DNA of 64,000 bases from Pedobacter sp. Leaf250 (GCF_920984735.1 NZ_CAKLBU010000016.1:47089-111088), one strand, 5' to 3'; shown: positions 35,248 through 45,977, numbered from the stretch's first letter. Notes: generated by a model not told the origin, from the sequence alone. Program-made: numbers and translations.

Positions 35248-36453
35248 TTAATATTTAGATAACAACGCTTGAATGCGTTGCATCCAGGCTTGGTCTACTG
35301 TTTCTATTTCTGGCGAGCGGTTTTTCCCATCGAAGCCCGCAAAGAAATAATAGCCATAGGTTGATTGGTTCCGGTTTGCGATATTTAAACGATTGATGTT
35401 TTCCTTTGCATACACCAGCCAATTTTCGTCTTTATCAGCTTCATATAAACGAATCATGGCCTGTGATCCCCAAGCGCACCAAGCCGGATTAATTCTTGTT
35501 TCATTCGTATTAAAAATATATCCTTTCCAAACAGCATTCCACAAAGTGATATTCATAGCCTTACCAATATTTTGTGCTCTGGTGAGGTATGAAGGATCAT
35601 TCATAATTTTACTGTATAAAATAAAGGCTTCAACCATAATGGCATTATCATAGGTAAACTTATCTGTATGTCTTTTGCCCTCGCCAGCTCCATCAATTTT
35701 CCAAATATATAAACCACTAATAGGATCGTACATTTTTGCATTTAACCAATCATTAACTTGTTTTGCCCAGTCACGATAAATTCTTTCACCGGTTAAACTG
35801 TAAAGTTTTAAAAACAATTGAAGCGTAAGACCATTGGTTTGGGTAGGTTTTTCAGGTTTAAGTGTATTCCAATAAAATCCGCCACCATACACATTATCCC
35901 ACAGCCCGCTATTGATTAACCAATCTCCGCAGGCTTTAGCTTTGGCTAAATAAGGTGCTTTATCAGCTCCAGTGGTTACATCATAAGCTTCCAGATAAAC
36001 CATTCCACTTAAAGCATTGTCATCTACATATTTATCTCCACCTGCGCCTGTTCCATCCAAATTTACAGAGGCAAAATAACCACCTCGGAGATCTTTTTTA
36101 TCCCACATGTTTTCCATAAATTTGAACGTATTGTTCATATAAGCCAGGTGTTTAGTTTGGCCCACTCCTACCATGGCGGCATCGGCATAAATCTGGCTCA
36201 CGTTATACCATTCATAGCAATTATTTGCATGGCTGGTGGTATTTGCCCGATAACCATAACTGGCTGTAAGCAGATTATTGGTTGTAAACGTATGGGTTTC
36301 CTGAGCCAGTTTAAGGTAATCTATTTTAACGCCTGGCCCTGTAGGCGGTACTACTGGTGGTGGCGTAACAGGATCAACCGTTGGATCCTTTTTACAAGCC
36401 GTGTAAAAAACGACAGACAATATCAGAAAGGAATTTACAAATAACTTTTTCAT
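35248..36453 (-). CDS. Glycoside hydrolase family 76 lipoprotein
   Basis: A 401-residue protein with an SPII signal (LILSVVFYTAC) and a proline-rich linker (VDPVTPPPVVPPTGP), then a GH76 domain with YVDDNALSGMVYLEAY (catalytic Asp pair), NGLTLQLFLKLYSLTGE and FTYDNAIMVEAFILYS. The lipid anchor suggests the cell surface, where it would make long mannan fragments for SusC/D; the other GH76, with a plain signal peptide, may act in the periplasm. Confidence 0.91.
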   Translation of the reverse strand: MKKLFVNSFLILSVVFYTACKKDPTVDPVTPPPVVPPTGPGVKIDYLKLAQETHTFTTNNLLTASYGYRANTTSHANNCYEWYNVSQIYADAAMVGVGQTKHLAYMNNTFKFMENMWDKKDLRGGYFASVNLDGTGAGGDKYVDDNALSGMVYLEAYDVTTGADKAPYLAKAKACGDWLINSGLWDNVYGGGFYWNTLKPEKPTQTNGLTLQLFLKLYSLTGERIYRDWAKQVNDWLNAKMYDPISGLYIWKIDGAGEGKRHTDKFTYDNAIMVEAFILYSKIMNDPSYLTRAQNIGKAMNITLWNAVWKGYIFNTNETRINPAWCAWGSQAMIRLYEADKDENWLVYAKENINRLNIANRNQSTYGYYFFAGFDGKNRSPEIETVDQAWMQRIQALLSKY

Positions 36454-36504
36454 GGTTAGAATATTTTTTCTACACCGGGATAGACCGATGGAGATGTAAG
36501 TGAA

Positions 36505-37632
36505 CTATTGTGTGGTAACCGTATGGGTATAAGGTCCGCTTGCATTTAAATTCGCTACAACCTTTACACTTTTATTATCTGCCGAGGGATTAAATTTATA
36601 GGTATTATTCCACTGATCGTTAGTTACTGCATTCAGATAAAAATAGGAAGCGCCTTGCCCAACAGGACTAACATTATTCACATTACTGCTTCCTAAATAA
36701 CGAATGCCTGCAGAGGTATGCATTGCGAATTTATAACGTTCATCTCTACCCCAAGAAAACTGGTAAAATACTACAGGAATATTTCCCGATTGCCAGACAC
36801 CGTTTGAAGTGTAAGATAACTGACCGATTTCATTTCCATAAGCAGACATGTACAAACCTAAACTTTGTACTTCAACTGCATCAACCACGGTTGCTACATT
36901 AAAATCATACTTCAGATAATAAACTTTTGCTGCACCTGTAACAGTAATGGAAGTGGTCCCTTCTTTTATCAATGAACCTTCTGTGTAGAATTTTCTGCCT
37001 GAAGTTGTAGCTTTATCAACCAATTGATAAGTACCCGGTTTAAGTGTGGTATACACTTCAAAAATACCTTCTTCCAGTTTTTTCATTTTGATGGCTTTGC
37101 TAATGTCATCACCGGTTTCAGTAGCAGATCCTGTAAGGTAAAGATCAGCAGGTACTTCGGCAAAACCTGCAGGGCGCTCCAACTGCAGAATTCTGCTTTC
37201 CTGTCCTGGCTTCCTGTTGCTTGCTTTTGATGCAATTACCGTCCATTTAACATTCCCGGTGCTAGAAGAATTGATCCCACATAATGCGGCAACCTTAGTT
37301 AAATCTTTGTGAGAAATGGTTACTTGAGCTTGTATACCTGCACCATCTGATACCACTTTATAAACTGGTTTCGAGAAATCGCCACCTTCCTTATCAAAAG
37401 CAACCTCGTATAAAATAAGTCCACCATCTTCAGCGCTAGCCGCAGTCCACTTAAACTGTTGCGTAGCCAATGCATTTGAAGGTGTAAGTTTAATACTTTG
37501 CTGATTTTGAGGAATGCTTAAACTTCCTATCGGATTGATATTTTCATTTAGGTCTTTTTCAACCTTTTTGCAGGATGTAATGGCGATAAATGATAGCGCC
37601 AGCAAAACGAATATTGATTTTATATTTTTCAT
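36505..37632 (-). CDS. SusE/SusF-like outer-membrane glycan-binding lipoprotein
   Basis: A 375-residue protein with an SPII signal (LLALSFIAITSC). The N-terminal part is a SusE-type Ig-like domain (PQNQQSIKLTPSNALATQQFKWTAAS); two further beta domains follow (ADLYLTGSATETGD, LGLYMSAYGNEIGQLSYT). Position directly after SusD is typical. It probably binds mannan oligosaccharide at the surface. No catalytic residues expected. Confidence 0.88.
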   Translation of the reverse strand: MKNIKSIFVLLALSFIAITSCKKVEKDLNENINPIGSLSIPQNQQSIKLTPSNALATQQFKWTAASAEDGGLILYEVAFDKEGGDFSKPVYKVVSDGAGIQAQVTISHKDLTKVAALCGINSSSTGNVKWTVIASKASNRKPGQESRILQLERPAGFAEVPADLYLTGSATETGDDISKAIKMKKLEEGIFEVYTTLKPGTYQLVDKATTSGRKFYTEGSLIKEGTTSITVTGAAKVYYLKYDFNVATVVDAVEVQSLGLYMSAYGNEIGQLSYTSNGVWQSGNIPVVFYQFSWGRDERYKFAMHTSAGIRYLGSSNVNNVSPVGQGASYFYLNAVTNDQWNNTYKFNPSADNKSVKVVANLNASGPYTHTVTTQ

Positions 37633-37643
37633 ATTGCTTTAAT

Positions 37644-39266
37644 TTAGTAGCCAGGATTTTGTGTTAAATTTTTATTTAGGCCAATCTCACTTGATGGAAC
37701 AGCCCATAGGTAATCTCTTTGTGCATTAAATTTGCGTTGTTGTGTACGGATGTACCCATTATCAATATTTTGATCGGCGGCAAATTTTGCTCCGTGTGCA
37801 AAGCCATTCATCGTTACTTCAGCCAATTTCCATCTTCTTAAATCATCCACACGTAAGCCTTCCATAGCCATTTCTGCCCTACGTTCTCTACGGATGATGT
37901 TGGTTAAATCTGCACTCGGAAAATTCAATGCTGCAGCATCGGTAAAGCCCGCTCTGGTGCGAAGTGCCCCGATGGTTTTTGCCCAGATAGTAGCGTCCAT
38001 TTGTCCTAAACTGTTTTTGGCTTCAGCATAAGTTAATAGCACTTCTGCATATCTAAATAAATGCAGATTATTACCTGAAACAAAACTGGATAAGGCACTT
38101 GGATCAAAATATTTCCGCCAATAATAACCTGTTGCCGACGCACTTTGCGAACCCGGCGAATACTCATCCAGGCCAGGCTGAACAGGATCGGTACCTGGTT
38201 TAATGTAAATGGTTTTGGTACTGTTATTAGGATTTACCCAATTATACCGATCGTAAACAACAGTGGCAGTAAGCCTTGGATCACGGTTAATGTAAGGATT
38301 GCTTTCTACATAGCCTGATCCTGTTTCTTTAATTCCTTTTCCGTTAAGCATTACATAATCATCCACCAACTCTTGCGTAGGTGCCATGTTACTTACCCTT
38401 CCGCCAACTGTTCTGGGGGCGAAATCCCAAAAGTTTTGCCAGGTTCTGATAGTTGGCACATATTGCAGAGATAAAATACTCTCGTTATTGGTTTTATTGG
38501 TTGCAGGGTCACTAAACAACGCACTATAACTATTCACCAGCGAATAAGTTCCATAAGTTGCATGATTATTAATGAGTTTCTCACATACTGCAATCACCTC
38601 CGCAGTTTTATTTCCTTCATATAATAAGGTTCTCATTTGGAGTGCCAGTGCAGCACCTTTTGTAATTCTACCGTTTTCGCTTGCCGGAAGCTGATCTTTA
38701 CTTGGGAGATTAGGGATTGCGCTTTCCAGCTGACTCACAATAAAAGCATTTACCGCAGCTTTTGAGCTACGTGGAATTACCTGTGCCTCTTCAGGTGTTA
38801 AATCATGATCAGGCAGCGGAACATCGCCATACCATTTCGTCAAATTAAAAAGTGCGAAAGCCCTCATAAATTGATTTTCAGCTTTCATCCTGGCAATTGT
38901 AGCTGCCGGCAGCGTTTTGTTTTGATCGATATTTTCCAGGAAAATATTAACAGATTTAATTGTGCGATAATAACTAGCCCAATCGCCCTGAAATTTTCCG
39001 GTTAGCGAAGTCGCGTTTCCGCTTGCAATTAAATTCAGATCACCAGAAGGAGAATACGCATTATCAGAAAGCGCTTCAGGCTCAAAATAGAGTGAACTAT
39101 TGTAAAGCAGACTATAATTATTGTTTAACGCATTGTTCACATTTACATCAACTGTCCAGAAAGTTAAATCTGAAAACCGATCGGTAGGTGCAATATCCAG
39201 TTTTTTACAACCTGCAAAGATAACGACTGCAATAGCCGTTAGTAAGATTTTATTTAGATAATTCAT
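37644..39266 (-). CDS. SusD/RagB family outer-membrane lipoprotein
   Basis: About 540 residues. The start at 39266 (MNYLNKILLTAIAVVIFAGC) gives a clean lipobox; an in-frame ATG at 39290 overlaps the SusC stop. SusD features include the TPR-type helices, NVNNALNNNYSLLYN near the N terminus, RAFALFNLTKWYGDVPLP, FRYAEVLLTYAEAKN and IIRRERRAEMAMEGLRVDDLRRW. It forms the lid of the SusC transporter and binds glycan. Confidence 0.95.
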   Translation of the reverse strand: MNYLNKILLTAIAVVIFAGCKKLDIAPTDRFSDLTFWTVDVNVNNALNNNYSLLYNSSLYFEPEALSDNAYSPSGDLNLIASGNATSLTGKFQGDWASYYRTIKSVNIFLENIDQNKTLPAATIARMKAENQFMRAFALFNLTKWYGDVPLPDHDLTPEEAQVIPRSSKAAVNAFIVSQLESAIPNLPSKDQLPASENGRITKGAALALQMRTLLYEGNKTAEVIAVCEKLINNHATYGTYSLVNSYSALFSDPATNKTNNESILSLQYVPTIRTWQNFWDFAPRTVGGRVSNMAPTQELVDDYVMLNGKGIKETGSGYVESNPYINRDPRLTATVVYDRYNWVNPNNSTKTIYIKPGTDPVQPGLDEYSPGSQSASATGYYWRKYFDPSALSSFVSGNNLHLFRYAEVLLTYAEAKNSLGQMDATIWAKTIGALRTRAGFTDAAALNFPSADLTNIIRRERRAEMAMEGLRVDDLRRWKLAEVTMNGFAHGAKFAADQNIDNGYIRTQQRKFNAQRDYLWAVPSSEIGLNKNLTQNPGY

Positions 39267-39289
39267 TTTATTAATTCTAACCGTTATCA

Positions 39290-42200
39290 TTAAAAAGTTA
39301 TGTCTAATCCAGCACCGTAAAATACAGGAAGCGGATATGCACGGGCACTATTCGACCCCGAACCTAAGCTTACATTGTTTCCGAATTCTGAAGTTTCCGG
39401 ATCGATAAATTTAAGTTTCGAAAGCGTGAACAGATTTTGCCCAATCAGCGATACCCTGAAACGTTCGATGCCGAATTTCTTGGTAACCGCTTCTGGCAAT
39501 GTATAACCAATGTTTACATTTTTTAATCGGGCATAGGCAGCATCGTATTTATAAAGATCTGATCCGGTACGCCAGTTATTGGTATTGGAAGGTGAGCCGA
39601 TGTTTGCAAAGATTGGGTAACGGGCATCGGGATTATTTGGTGTCCAGTAATTGGTCATGTGTTCATATATCGTTGCCCCGTATCCGTAATGAAAAGGCTC
39701 AACCAACTCGCCCCTCAAGAAGGTTTCACGTTTACCAACCCCTTGTATAAACAGCTGTAAATCAAATCCTTTTACAGCAAGCCTGTAGGTAAAACCAAAA
39801 GTATATCTGGGAAATGGATTACCTAACACAGTTTTGTCTTTGGCATCAATAATTCCATCATTGTTTAAATCTTTAAACTTCACATCTCCCGGAACTACCG
39901 GATTGCCTGCAATTTTTGGAGAGTTATTTATATCCGCTTGATTTTGAAAAAAACCATTGGTTTCATAGCCATAATATTGTGTAATCGGCTCTCCAATTCT
40001 TCTCAACAATTGAAAAACATCCTGATTAATGATTTGCTCTGTTGCGCCTCCTGATAACTGAAGCAATTTATTTTGATTATCAGCAACGTTTACACTAAAA
40101 CTCTGGGTTACATTTTCTCCTCGTAAATTATAAGTTAATGAGGCTTCCCAACCTTTACTTCTCACTTTTGCCACATTAAAATCTGGTGTAGCAGCACCAA
40201 AAATGGCTGGAATATCTTGTCTTGGTTGTAAAATATCTCTCGTTACTTTATTGAAATAATCGAATGAAGCAGTTAGGCGGTTATCAAAGAAGCCTGCATC
40301 AATCCCGATATTTAATGTTGATGCTTTTTCCCAGGTTAAATCTCTGTTCGATAAAAGTGTACCCGCACCACCAACAGGAACATTATTAAAACCGTAAGCA
40401 CTGGCATAATTAAAGTAGGTAGTTTGATACTGAAAATTCCCAACGTTCTGGTTGCCCAGTACTCCGTAAGATGCACGAAGCTTTAAATTACTCACAGTGT
40501 TTTTAATGGATTGCATGAATGATTCCTGCGTAATAATCCAACCTGCACTTACCGAAGGAAAAAAGCTTCCACGATTGCCATTGGCAAATTTTGATGAGGC
40601 ATCGTATCGTGCAGTAGCTTCCAACAAATATTTATCCTGGTAAGCATAATTTAATCTTCCAAATAAAGATATTAAGCTGTTCGAATTAATTGCCAAACTA
40701 TTGCTCGAGTTAATTGGATCGACCAATGTTCCGGTGGTTGGTGTGCCCAACAATTGATCGGTTAGTGTTTTTTGAAGTTGAAATCCACGTTGTGAATAAT
40801 TTTCACTTGATGCCCCAACCTGAATCTTAAAATCGTGTACAGAAATCTTTTTACCGTACTCTACATATAGTTTAGTATTAAAAAGTTGCGATTTACTATT
40901 TCCATCTAAAACGGAACGGTCATCGCCATAAACGCCAGATGGTAAGTAATTAACTTGCGTACGGCGAAAGAATGTTCCATTGTTTTGCAAGGTTCCGCCA
41001 AATTCTCCAGTAATTTTTAAATCATTGGTAATATTAAACTGCCCGTTAAAAGCACCAAAAATTTCATCATTATCTGCCTGGTTAAAGCCTCCCTGTTCCA
41101 ATACGCCATATTCATTGTATTGAGAAGCAACAGGATTGGTTAAATAATTTCCGTTTTCATCCTGCCAGTTGTAATTTAAGGGTACCCGATTGGCATCTGC
41201 AAAAATATTATTGTCGCCAACGCTATTGGTTTTATTCCGCGTTTTAGTGTAAAGGAGAATAAAATTGGTTTTAAATTTTCCGATAACATTGCTTTGATTT
41301 AATCGCAAATTGTATTTCTGATAGCCAAAATCTGCTCCACTGCCACCGTTCCCAATAAAATTACTGCCCTGATCCTGATAACCGGCTGAAACATAAAAGG
41401 AGCTTTTTTCACCTCCACCAACAATGCTAAAGTTATGCGATTGCTGTGGTGCTGTACGTAAAAGGTGTTCTATATCCCAGGTACCATTGCCCTGATCTTT
41501 AAGTTGCTGTATCTGGTCTGGTGTATAAGCAGGACTAAGTCCGGAATTCACCAAAGATTCATTTTTATAATAAGCATTTTCCCATGCCGGAACTTTTTTT
41601 ACAAGTACATTGGCATCTTGAATGCCATAGCTTCCATTATAAGAAACTGCCGTTTTTTGATTTAATTTACCGCCTTTAGTGGTAACTAAAATTACACCAT
41701 TGGCAGCCCTCGAACCATAAATAGCAGCTGAGCCGGCATCCTTCAATACGGTTACACTTGCAATGTCATTCGGATTGAGGGTATTTAAATTCCCTCCTAC
41801 AATTCCATCAACAACAACAAGTGGCGTATTATCTCCCAAGGTACCAACCCCACGAATATTCACGGTAACGTTACTACCAGGGTTTAGCGAACTTTGCTGA
41901 ATAATTAAGTTTGGCGACTCGCCCTGTAGCGCCTGGTAAACATTTAAAACAGGCTTATTTTCGATACTTTTGGCATCGATAGTATTAATTGCACCAGTTA
42001 CCGAAACCCTTTTTTGTACCCCATAACCCACTACAACTACATCTTCCAGCGAATTATTCGCGTCGGTTTTCATTTGGATGTTGATTGTAGTACGCCCGCC
42101 AATTGCAACATCCTGACTTACATAACCCAAATAAGAGTAAGTTAAATTACCTGTAGCTAAATTATCGGGAGCAGAAATAGTGTAAAGGCCATTGCCATCT

Positions 42201-42442
42201 GTTACTGCGCCAATTGCAGTACCTTTAATTTGAACACTAACCCCCGGAAGTCCGATTCCTTTTTCATCAACAACCTTTCCCTTAATAATGAGGTTAATCT
42301 TTTCGATTTTATTAACGAAGGCACTCGTTGTTAAAGCCAATGAATGATTCGAAAAGAAAGGAATCAAAAAGATGGCCAGCAAAGCAAACTGCCAATGGGG
42401 CAATCGCTTAAGTTTGTCATTTGGGTAAAGTTTAAGTCTCAT
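39290..42442 (-). CDS. SusC/RagA family TonB-dependent receptor
   Basis: A 1050-residue outer-membrane transporter. After an N-terminal signal region there is a carboxypeptidase-regulatory-like domain (IKGKVVDEKGIGLPGVSVQIKGT), the SusC signature VVVGYGVQKRVSVTGAI, a plug with GVGTLGDNTPLVVVDGIVGG and DAGSAAIYGSRAANGVILVTTK, and a large beta-barrel ending with ...GAGLDITF. It imports mannan oligosaccharides with SusD. No N-terminal signalling (STN) domain is seen, so it is not linked to an ECF sigma/anti-sigma pair; the divergent GntR gene is the better candidate regulator. Confidence 0.96.
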   Translation of the reverse strand: MRLKLYPNDKLKRLPHWQFALLAIFLIPFFSNHSLALTTSAFVNKIEKINLIIKGKVVDEKGIGLPGVSVQIKGTAIGAVTDGNGLYTISAPDNLATGNLTYSYLGYVSQDVAIGGRTTINIQMKTDANNSLEDVVVVGYGVQKRVSVTGAINTIDAKSIENKPVLNVYQALQGESPNLIIQQSSLNPGSNVTVNIRGVGTLGDNTPLVVVDGIVGGNLNTLNPNDIASVTVLKDAGSAAIYGSRAANGVILVTTKGGKLNQKTAVSYNGSYGIQDANVLVKKVPAWENAYYKNESLVNSGLSPAYTPDQIQQLKDQGNGTWDIEHLLRTAPQQSHNFSIVGGGEKSSFYVSAGYQDQGSNFIGNGGSGADFGYQKYNLRLNQSNVIGKFKTNFILLYTKTRNKTNSVGDNNIFADANRVPLNYNWQDENGNYLTNPVASQYNEYGVLEQGGFNQADNDEIFGAFNGQFNITNDLKITGEFGGTLQNNGTFFRRTQVNYLPSGVYGDDRSVLDGNSKSQLFNTKLYVEYGKKISVHDFKIQVGASSENYSQRGFQLQKTLTDQLLGTPTTGTLVDPINSSNSLAINSNSLISLFGRLNYAYQDKYLLEATARYDASSKFANGNRGSFFPSVSAGWIITQESFMQSIKNTVSNLKLRASYGVLGNQNVGNFQYQTTYFNYASAYGFNNVPVGGAGTLLSNRDLTWEKASTLNIGIDAGFFDNRLTASFDYFNKVTRDILQPRQDIPAIFGAATPDFNVAKVRSKGWEASLTYNLRGENVTQSFSVNVADNQNKLLQLSGGATEQIINQDVFQLLRRIGEPITQYYGYETNGFFQNQADINNSPKIAGNPVVPGDVKFKDLNNDGIIDAKDKTVLGNPFPRYTFGFTYRLAVKGFDLQLFIQGVGKRETFLRGELVEPFHYGYGATIYEHMTNYWTPNNPDARYPIFANIGSPSNTNNWRTGSDLYKYDAAYARLKNVNIGYTLPEAVTKKFGIERFRVSLIGQNLFTLSKLKFIDPETSEFGNNVSLGSGSNSARAYPLPVFYGAGLDITF

Positions 42443-42515
42443 AACATTTAGATTGATTAAGATGCGTTTGTGCGCAACATGGATATTAGGTTAGAATATT
42501 AGCGTTGATAATAGA

Positions 42516-43937
42516 TTATTTAATTTCACTCTTATAAGTGGCTTGCCAGTGCGCATCAATTTCCTCAAGAGATCGGCCTTTAGTTTCAGGAATAAGTTTC
42601 CAGGTGAGGTATAATGCCGGTGAACAACAAATGGCAAAAATCCAGAATGTCCATGCAGAACCTAGTCCTTCTAACATTAATGGCGTAAGCTGGCCTACAA
42701 AGAAATTGCCGATCCATAAGGTAAGTGTAGCCAGCGACATGGCCTTACCACGAATACCATTTGGAAAAATTTCGCCAATCACTACCCAACAAACAGGGCC
42801 AAAAGAAAAGGCGAAACAGGCAATAAAAGCCAATATGAAAATCAAAATCCAAGGACCGGAAATTACGCCCAATTGAAAAAGAATGCCGATAATGATCAAT
42901 GATATCACCGCACCACCAATGCCGATGTATAACAAAGGTTTTCTGCCCCATTTATCTACCGTAAAAATGGCTACGAAAGTAAATATCACATTAATTAATC
43001 CAATGGTAACCTGTCCCCCCAAGGCATTATTTAGGGTAAAACCCGCTTGCTCCAGTATTCTTGGTCCATAGTAAATTACCGCGTTAATTCCGCAAACCTG
43101 CGAAAGAAAAGGCAATAACAGCCCTATCCAAAGCGCCTTTCTGTATACTGGTTTAAAAAGTGTTTTGAGTGATTCATCTGCATCATTTTCATTTTGTGAT
43201 AAGAAGGCATTTACCTCTCTTCTTGCAGCTGGCTCTCCATCAATTTTGATCAGAATTTTTTCAGCCAAATCAGTCTTACCTTTAATCAATAACCATCTTG
43301 GAGATTCCGGAACCAAAAAAAGAGATATCAAAAAAATCAATGCTGGTACCCCACCCAAGCCTAGCATGGCTCTCCATACTTCTTCAGAAAATATACGTGC
43401 CGACTGACTTCCATCAAAATGATCGCCAGCATGGTCAGCTAAATAAGCATTACTGAAATAAGCAGCCACAATGCCGATAGTTAATGCCAGCTGATAAAGC
43501 GAAACCATGGTACCACGCAGTCTAGACGGCGCAAATTCAGAAATATAAAGTGGAGAAACCATAGAGGCAACGCCAATTCCTATACCACCAACCAATCTAA
43601 AAATAATCAAACCGGAAAATGATGTGGCATACATACAGCCAATTGCAGAAATCAGGAAGAGAAATGCAGATAAAATCATGACTATCTTACGCCCATAACG
43701 ATCGCTCAATTTACCTGATACACTTACCCCCACAATACATCCCAACAAGGCACAGCTCACGAACCAACCTTCACTAACTGCATCAAGACCAAAGTCACCT
43801 TTAACCAAACTAATGGTTCCCGAAATTACAGCCGTATCAAAGCCAAATAAAAAGCCTCCAAGCGCAGCAACCAGGCAAACCAGGTATAAATAAGTTTTGC
43901 TGTTCTTAACAGCTGTATTTTTTTCAGTGCTAGTCAT
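42516..43937 (-). CDS. MFS sugar:proton symporter (sugar porter family)
   Basis: A 473-residue transporter with 12 membrane segments and all sugar-porter marks: DRYGRK after segment 2, PESPRWLLIKGK after segment 6, DKWGRKPLLY after segment 8 and PETKGRSLEEID at the end. It resembles XylE/GLUT-type proteins. In this locus it probably takes up mannose. It is 5 bp after the ManA-type gene and 73 bp before susC. Confidence 0.94.
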   Translation of the reverse strand: MTSTEKNTAVKNSKTYLYLVCLVAALGGFLFGFDTAVISGTISLVKGDFGLDAVSEGWFVSCALLGCIVGVSVSGKLSDRYGRKIVMILSAFLFLISAIGCMYATSFSGLIIFRLVGGIGIGVASMVSPLYISEFAPSRLRGTMVSLYQLALTIGIVAAYFSNAYLADHAGDHFDGSQSARIFSEEVWRAMLGLGGVPALIFLISLFLVPESPRWLLIKGKTDLAEKILIKIDGEPAARREVNAFLSQNENDADESLKTLFKPVYRKALWIGLLLPFLSQVCGINAVIYYGPRILEQAGFTLNNALGGQVTIGLINVIFTFVAIFTVDKWGRKPLLYIGIGGAVISLIIIGILFQLGVISGPWILIFILAFIACFAFSFGPVCWVVIGEIFPNGIRGKAMSLATLTLWIGNFFVGQLTPLMLEGLGSAWTFWIFAICCSPALYLTWKLIPETKGRSLEEIDAHWQATYKSEIK

Positions 43938-43942
43938 ACTGT

Positions 43943-45718
43943 TTATTTTAAAAATGCTTTAATCACTTTAGCCCTTTGAGTACCTTTATTAGTCATTTTA
44001 TAACTTCCTGCAGCAGCTGGAATTACAAATGTTTCTGCAAAAGGAAACGTCATGCGGTGGCCATCAGCAGATTCAACAGTAATAGCCGGTCCTTCTACAA
44101 GCATAAGCACATGGCATACGTTTTCAGTTTGAACCTCCACTACATGATCGAACTCCAATCGATGAACATCATAAAAATGATCTGGATGAGTGGGTAAATG
44201 GTAACAGGTAAAATCATCATGCTCAAAAAGAACAGATGGCTTGGAGATTAATTCCTGCTTAACCCGATCACCCTTTCTGCTAAAATCAAGATTTTTAAAA
44301 GCATGATCGATATTAATTGGCCGAGGTTTTCCGTTTAAATCCAACCTCACCCAATCGTACATTTTAAAGGTGAAGATGTATGGCGTGGCACTAATTTCAA
44401 GCACCAGGTTTTCTGCCCCGGCACTATGCACTGTGCCATTTGGAATTAAAAATAGATCATGTTTCTTAGCCTGATGAACCTGAACGTAGTTTTCAATATC
44501 AATTTCTTTATTATTGAGATTGCTGTTTTCTAAAGTTTCTCTAAATTCAGCAGCATTAATATCTTCCTGAAATCCAAGGTAAACAGTAGCATCCGCTTTG
44601 CAATCCAAAATGTAATAGGTTTCATCTTGGGTAATGTTCTCTCCAAATTCATCCTGGATATATTTTAAGCTTGGATGGCATTGAATAGAAAGATTGCCGC
44701 CATCAAATGTGTCTAGAAAATCAAATCGAATAGGAAATTCATCACCAAACTGCGCTGCGTGACGGCCTAAAACATTTTTATTTTGTGTAAACATGAGCGC
44801 ATCAAAAGATAGCTCTAAAAGCAAACCATCGCTTTCAAAAACAATCCCGTTTTCAGGAACGATAAGCTCAAACGACCAGGCATAATTCACTTCATTTCGA
44901 TCCAATTGAGGCATGTGCTCCTTCATCCATTGTCCGCCCCAGGCACCAGGCGCAAACCATGGGCGGGCCCGAAAAACAGATGATGACATTTTAGTTAAAC
45001 CATTGCGGATATCCTTTCCATAAGCCCAATTTATGCCTTCCTCAAATTGTGCATCCACAAAAACGTCAATCTCATTAATAAGTGTTTTTTTATGCGCATT
45101 CAGCACAACCCAATCAACGAAGTAAAAACGTTTGTACATTTCTGTTGATTCATGGGGTTGATTCATACCCAAATTACAGATAGACCCCGCACTCATACGG
45201 TGCTGCAATTCATTCTTCGGCAGATCCACATAAATTAATGCTGCCCTCCAATTCGCCAAAGAAGCGCCACAACCAATCATGATATTGATATCAGCTGACG
45301 AATCTTTTTCCACATCGCTTAGTGCAGATAAATCGAAATAATCTGACAGCTGCAGAGTTGTCTTTGTACCCCAAACAGAATCTTCCGTACCGAGAAAAGG
45401 CGAAATCATATTTTCTAAATCATATTCGGATTTTAAGTAAACACTACTTTCAACCAGATTTACGCTAAAACCAGCAGCAATCAGTTTATCAGTTATAGCC
45501 CCGATTAACCTGGCCCAGTAAACCCCCACAAATCCATCAATCACAACGGTTTTTTGTTCTATAATGTAATCGCAAAGCGATGAGTAACCATTAAATACTT
45601 GATGGTCACCGAGCGAAAAGTATGGGTAAATATCATAACCCTGCGGTTGATTTATTTTACTAGTCAGACCGGGCATAACCTCCTGCTCGGTTTTTCTCAT
45701 GGGCTCTTCTATCGACAT
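43943..45718 (-). CDS. Class I mannose-6-phosphate isomerase-like protein with a degenerate kinase-like N-terminal domain
   Basis: A 591-residue protein. The C-terminal ~330 residues are a ManA-type double cupin: metal-site segments FDGGNLSIQCHPSLKY and NGTVHSAGAENLVLEIS are visible. The N-terminal ~230 residues resemble a uridine-kinase-like P-loop fold: VVIDGFVGVYWARLIGAI sits where the Walker A lies but has no GKS/GKT, and ALIYVDLPKNELQHRMSAG matches the later kinase strand and arginine. So the first domain is probably non-catalytic. Likely first gene of the mannan operon; would convert mannose-6-P to fructose-6-P. M7 (45700) is another start. Confidence 0.82.
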   Translation of the reverse strand: MSIEEPMRKTEQEVMPGLTSKINQPQGYDIYPYFSLGDHQVFNGYSSLCDYIIEQKTVVIDGFVGVYWARLIGAITDKLIAAGFSVNLVESSVYLKSEYDLENMISPFLGTEDSVWGTKTTLQLSDYFDLSALSDVEKDSSADINIMIGCGASLANWRAALIYVDLPKNELQHRMSAGSICNLGMNQPHESTEMYKRFYFVDWVVLNAHKKTLINEIDVFVDAQFEEGINWAYGKDIRNGLTKMSSSVFRARPWFAPGAWGGQWMKEHMPQLDRNEVNYAWSFELIVPENGIVFESDGLLLELSFDALMFTQNKNVLGRHAAQFGDEFPIRFDFLDTFDGGNLSIQCHPSLKYIQDEFGENITQDETYYILDCKADATVYLGFQEDINAAEFRETLENSNLNNKEIDIENYVQVHQAKKHDLFLIPNGTVHSAGAENLVLEISATPYIFTFKMYDWVRLDLNGKPRPINIDHAFKNLDFSRKGDRVKQELISKPSVLFEHDDFTCYHLPTHPDHFYDVHRLEFDHVVEVQTENVCHVLMLVEGPAITVESADGHRMTFPFAETFVIPAAAGSYKMTNKGTQRAKVIKAFLK

Positions 45719-45770
45719 AAATGATAAAAATATAATAGGGTTATTAAATTAATTTCGAATTTGACATATT

Positions 45771-45778
45771 GTACATAC
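45771..45778. promoter_or_regulatory. GTACATAC half-site upstream of the mannan operon
   Basis: Lies 53-60 bp before the ATG of the ManA-type gene and equals half of the palindrome at 45978-45989. Possible operator half-site for the divergent GntR regulator. The remainder of the 429-bp spacer 45719-46147 is AT-rich with no gene. Confidence 0.35.
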
Positions 45779-45977
45779 ATATAGTAAAAAACGAAAACAG
45801 TAAACATTTATATACTTGTTTTTTACCAATTAAATTTTAATTATATGTGTAGCCAAAAGATTAATATAAATGCATAATATGTAGTTCATTATATTATTTA
45901 ACGGCATTAAATTGCATTTGAATTGACATCTCATAATAATTGATATCGGAATATTTGGCTAAATCATACATTCAATA

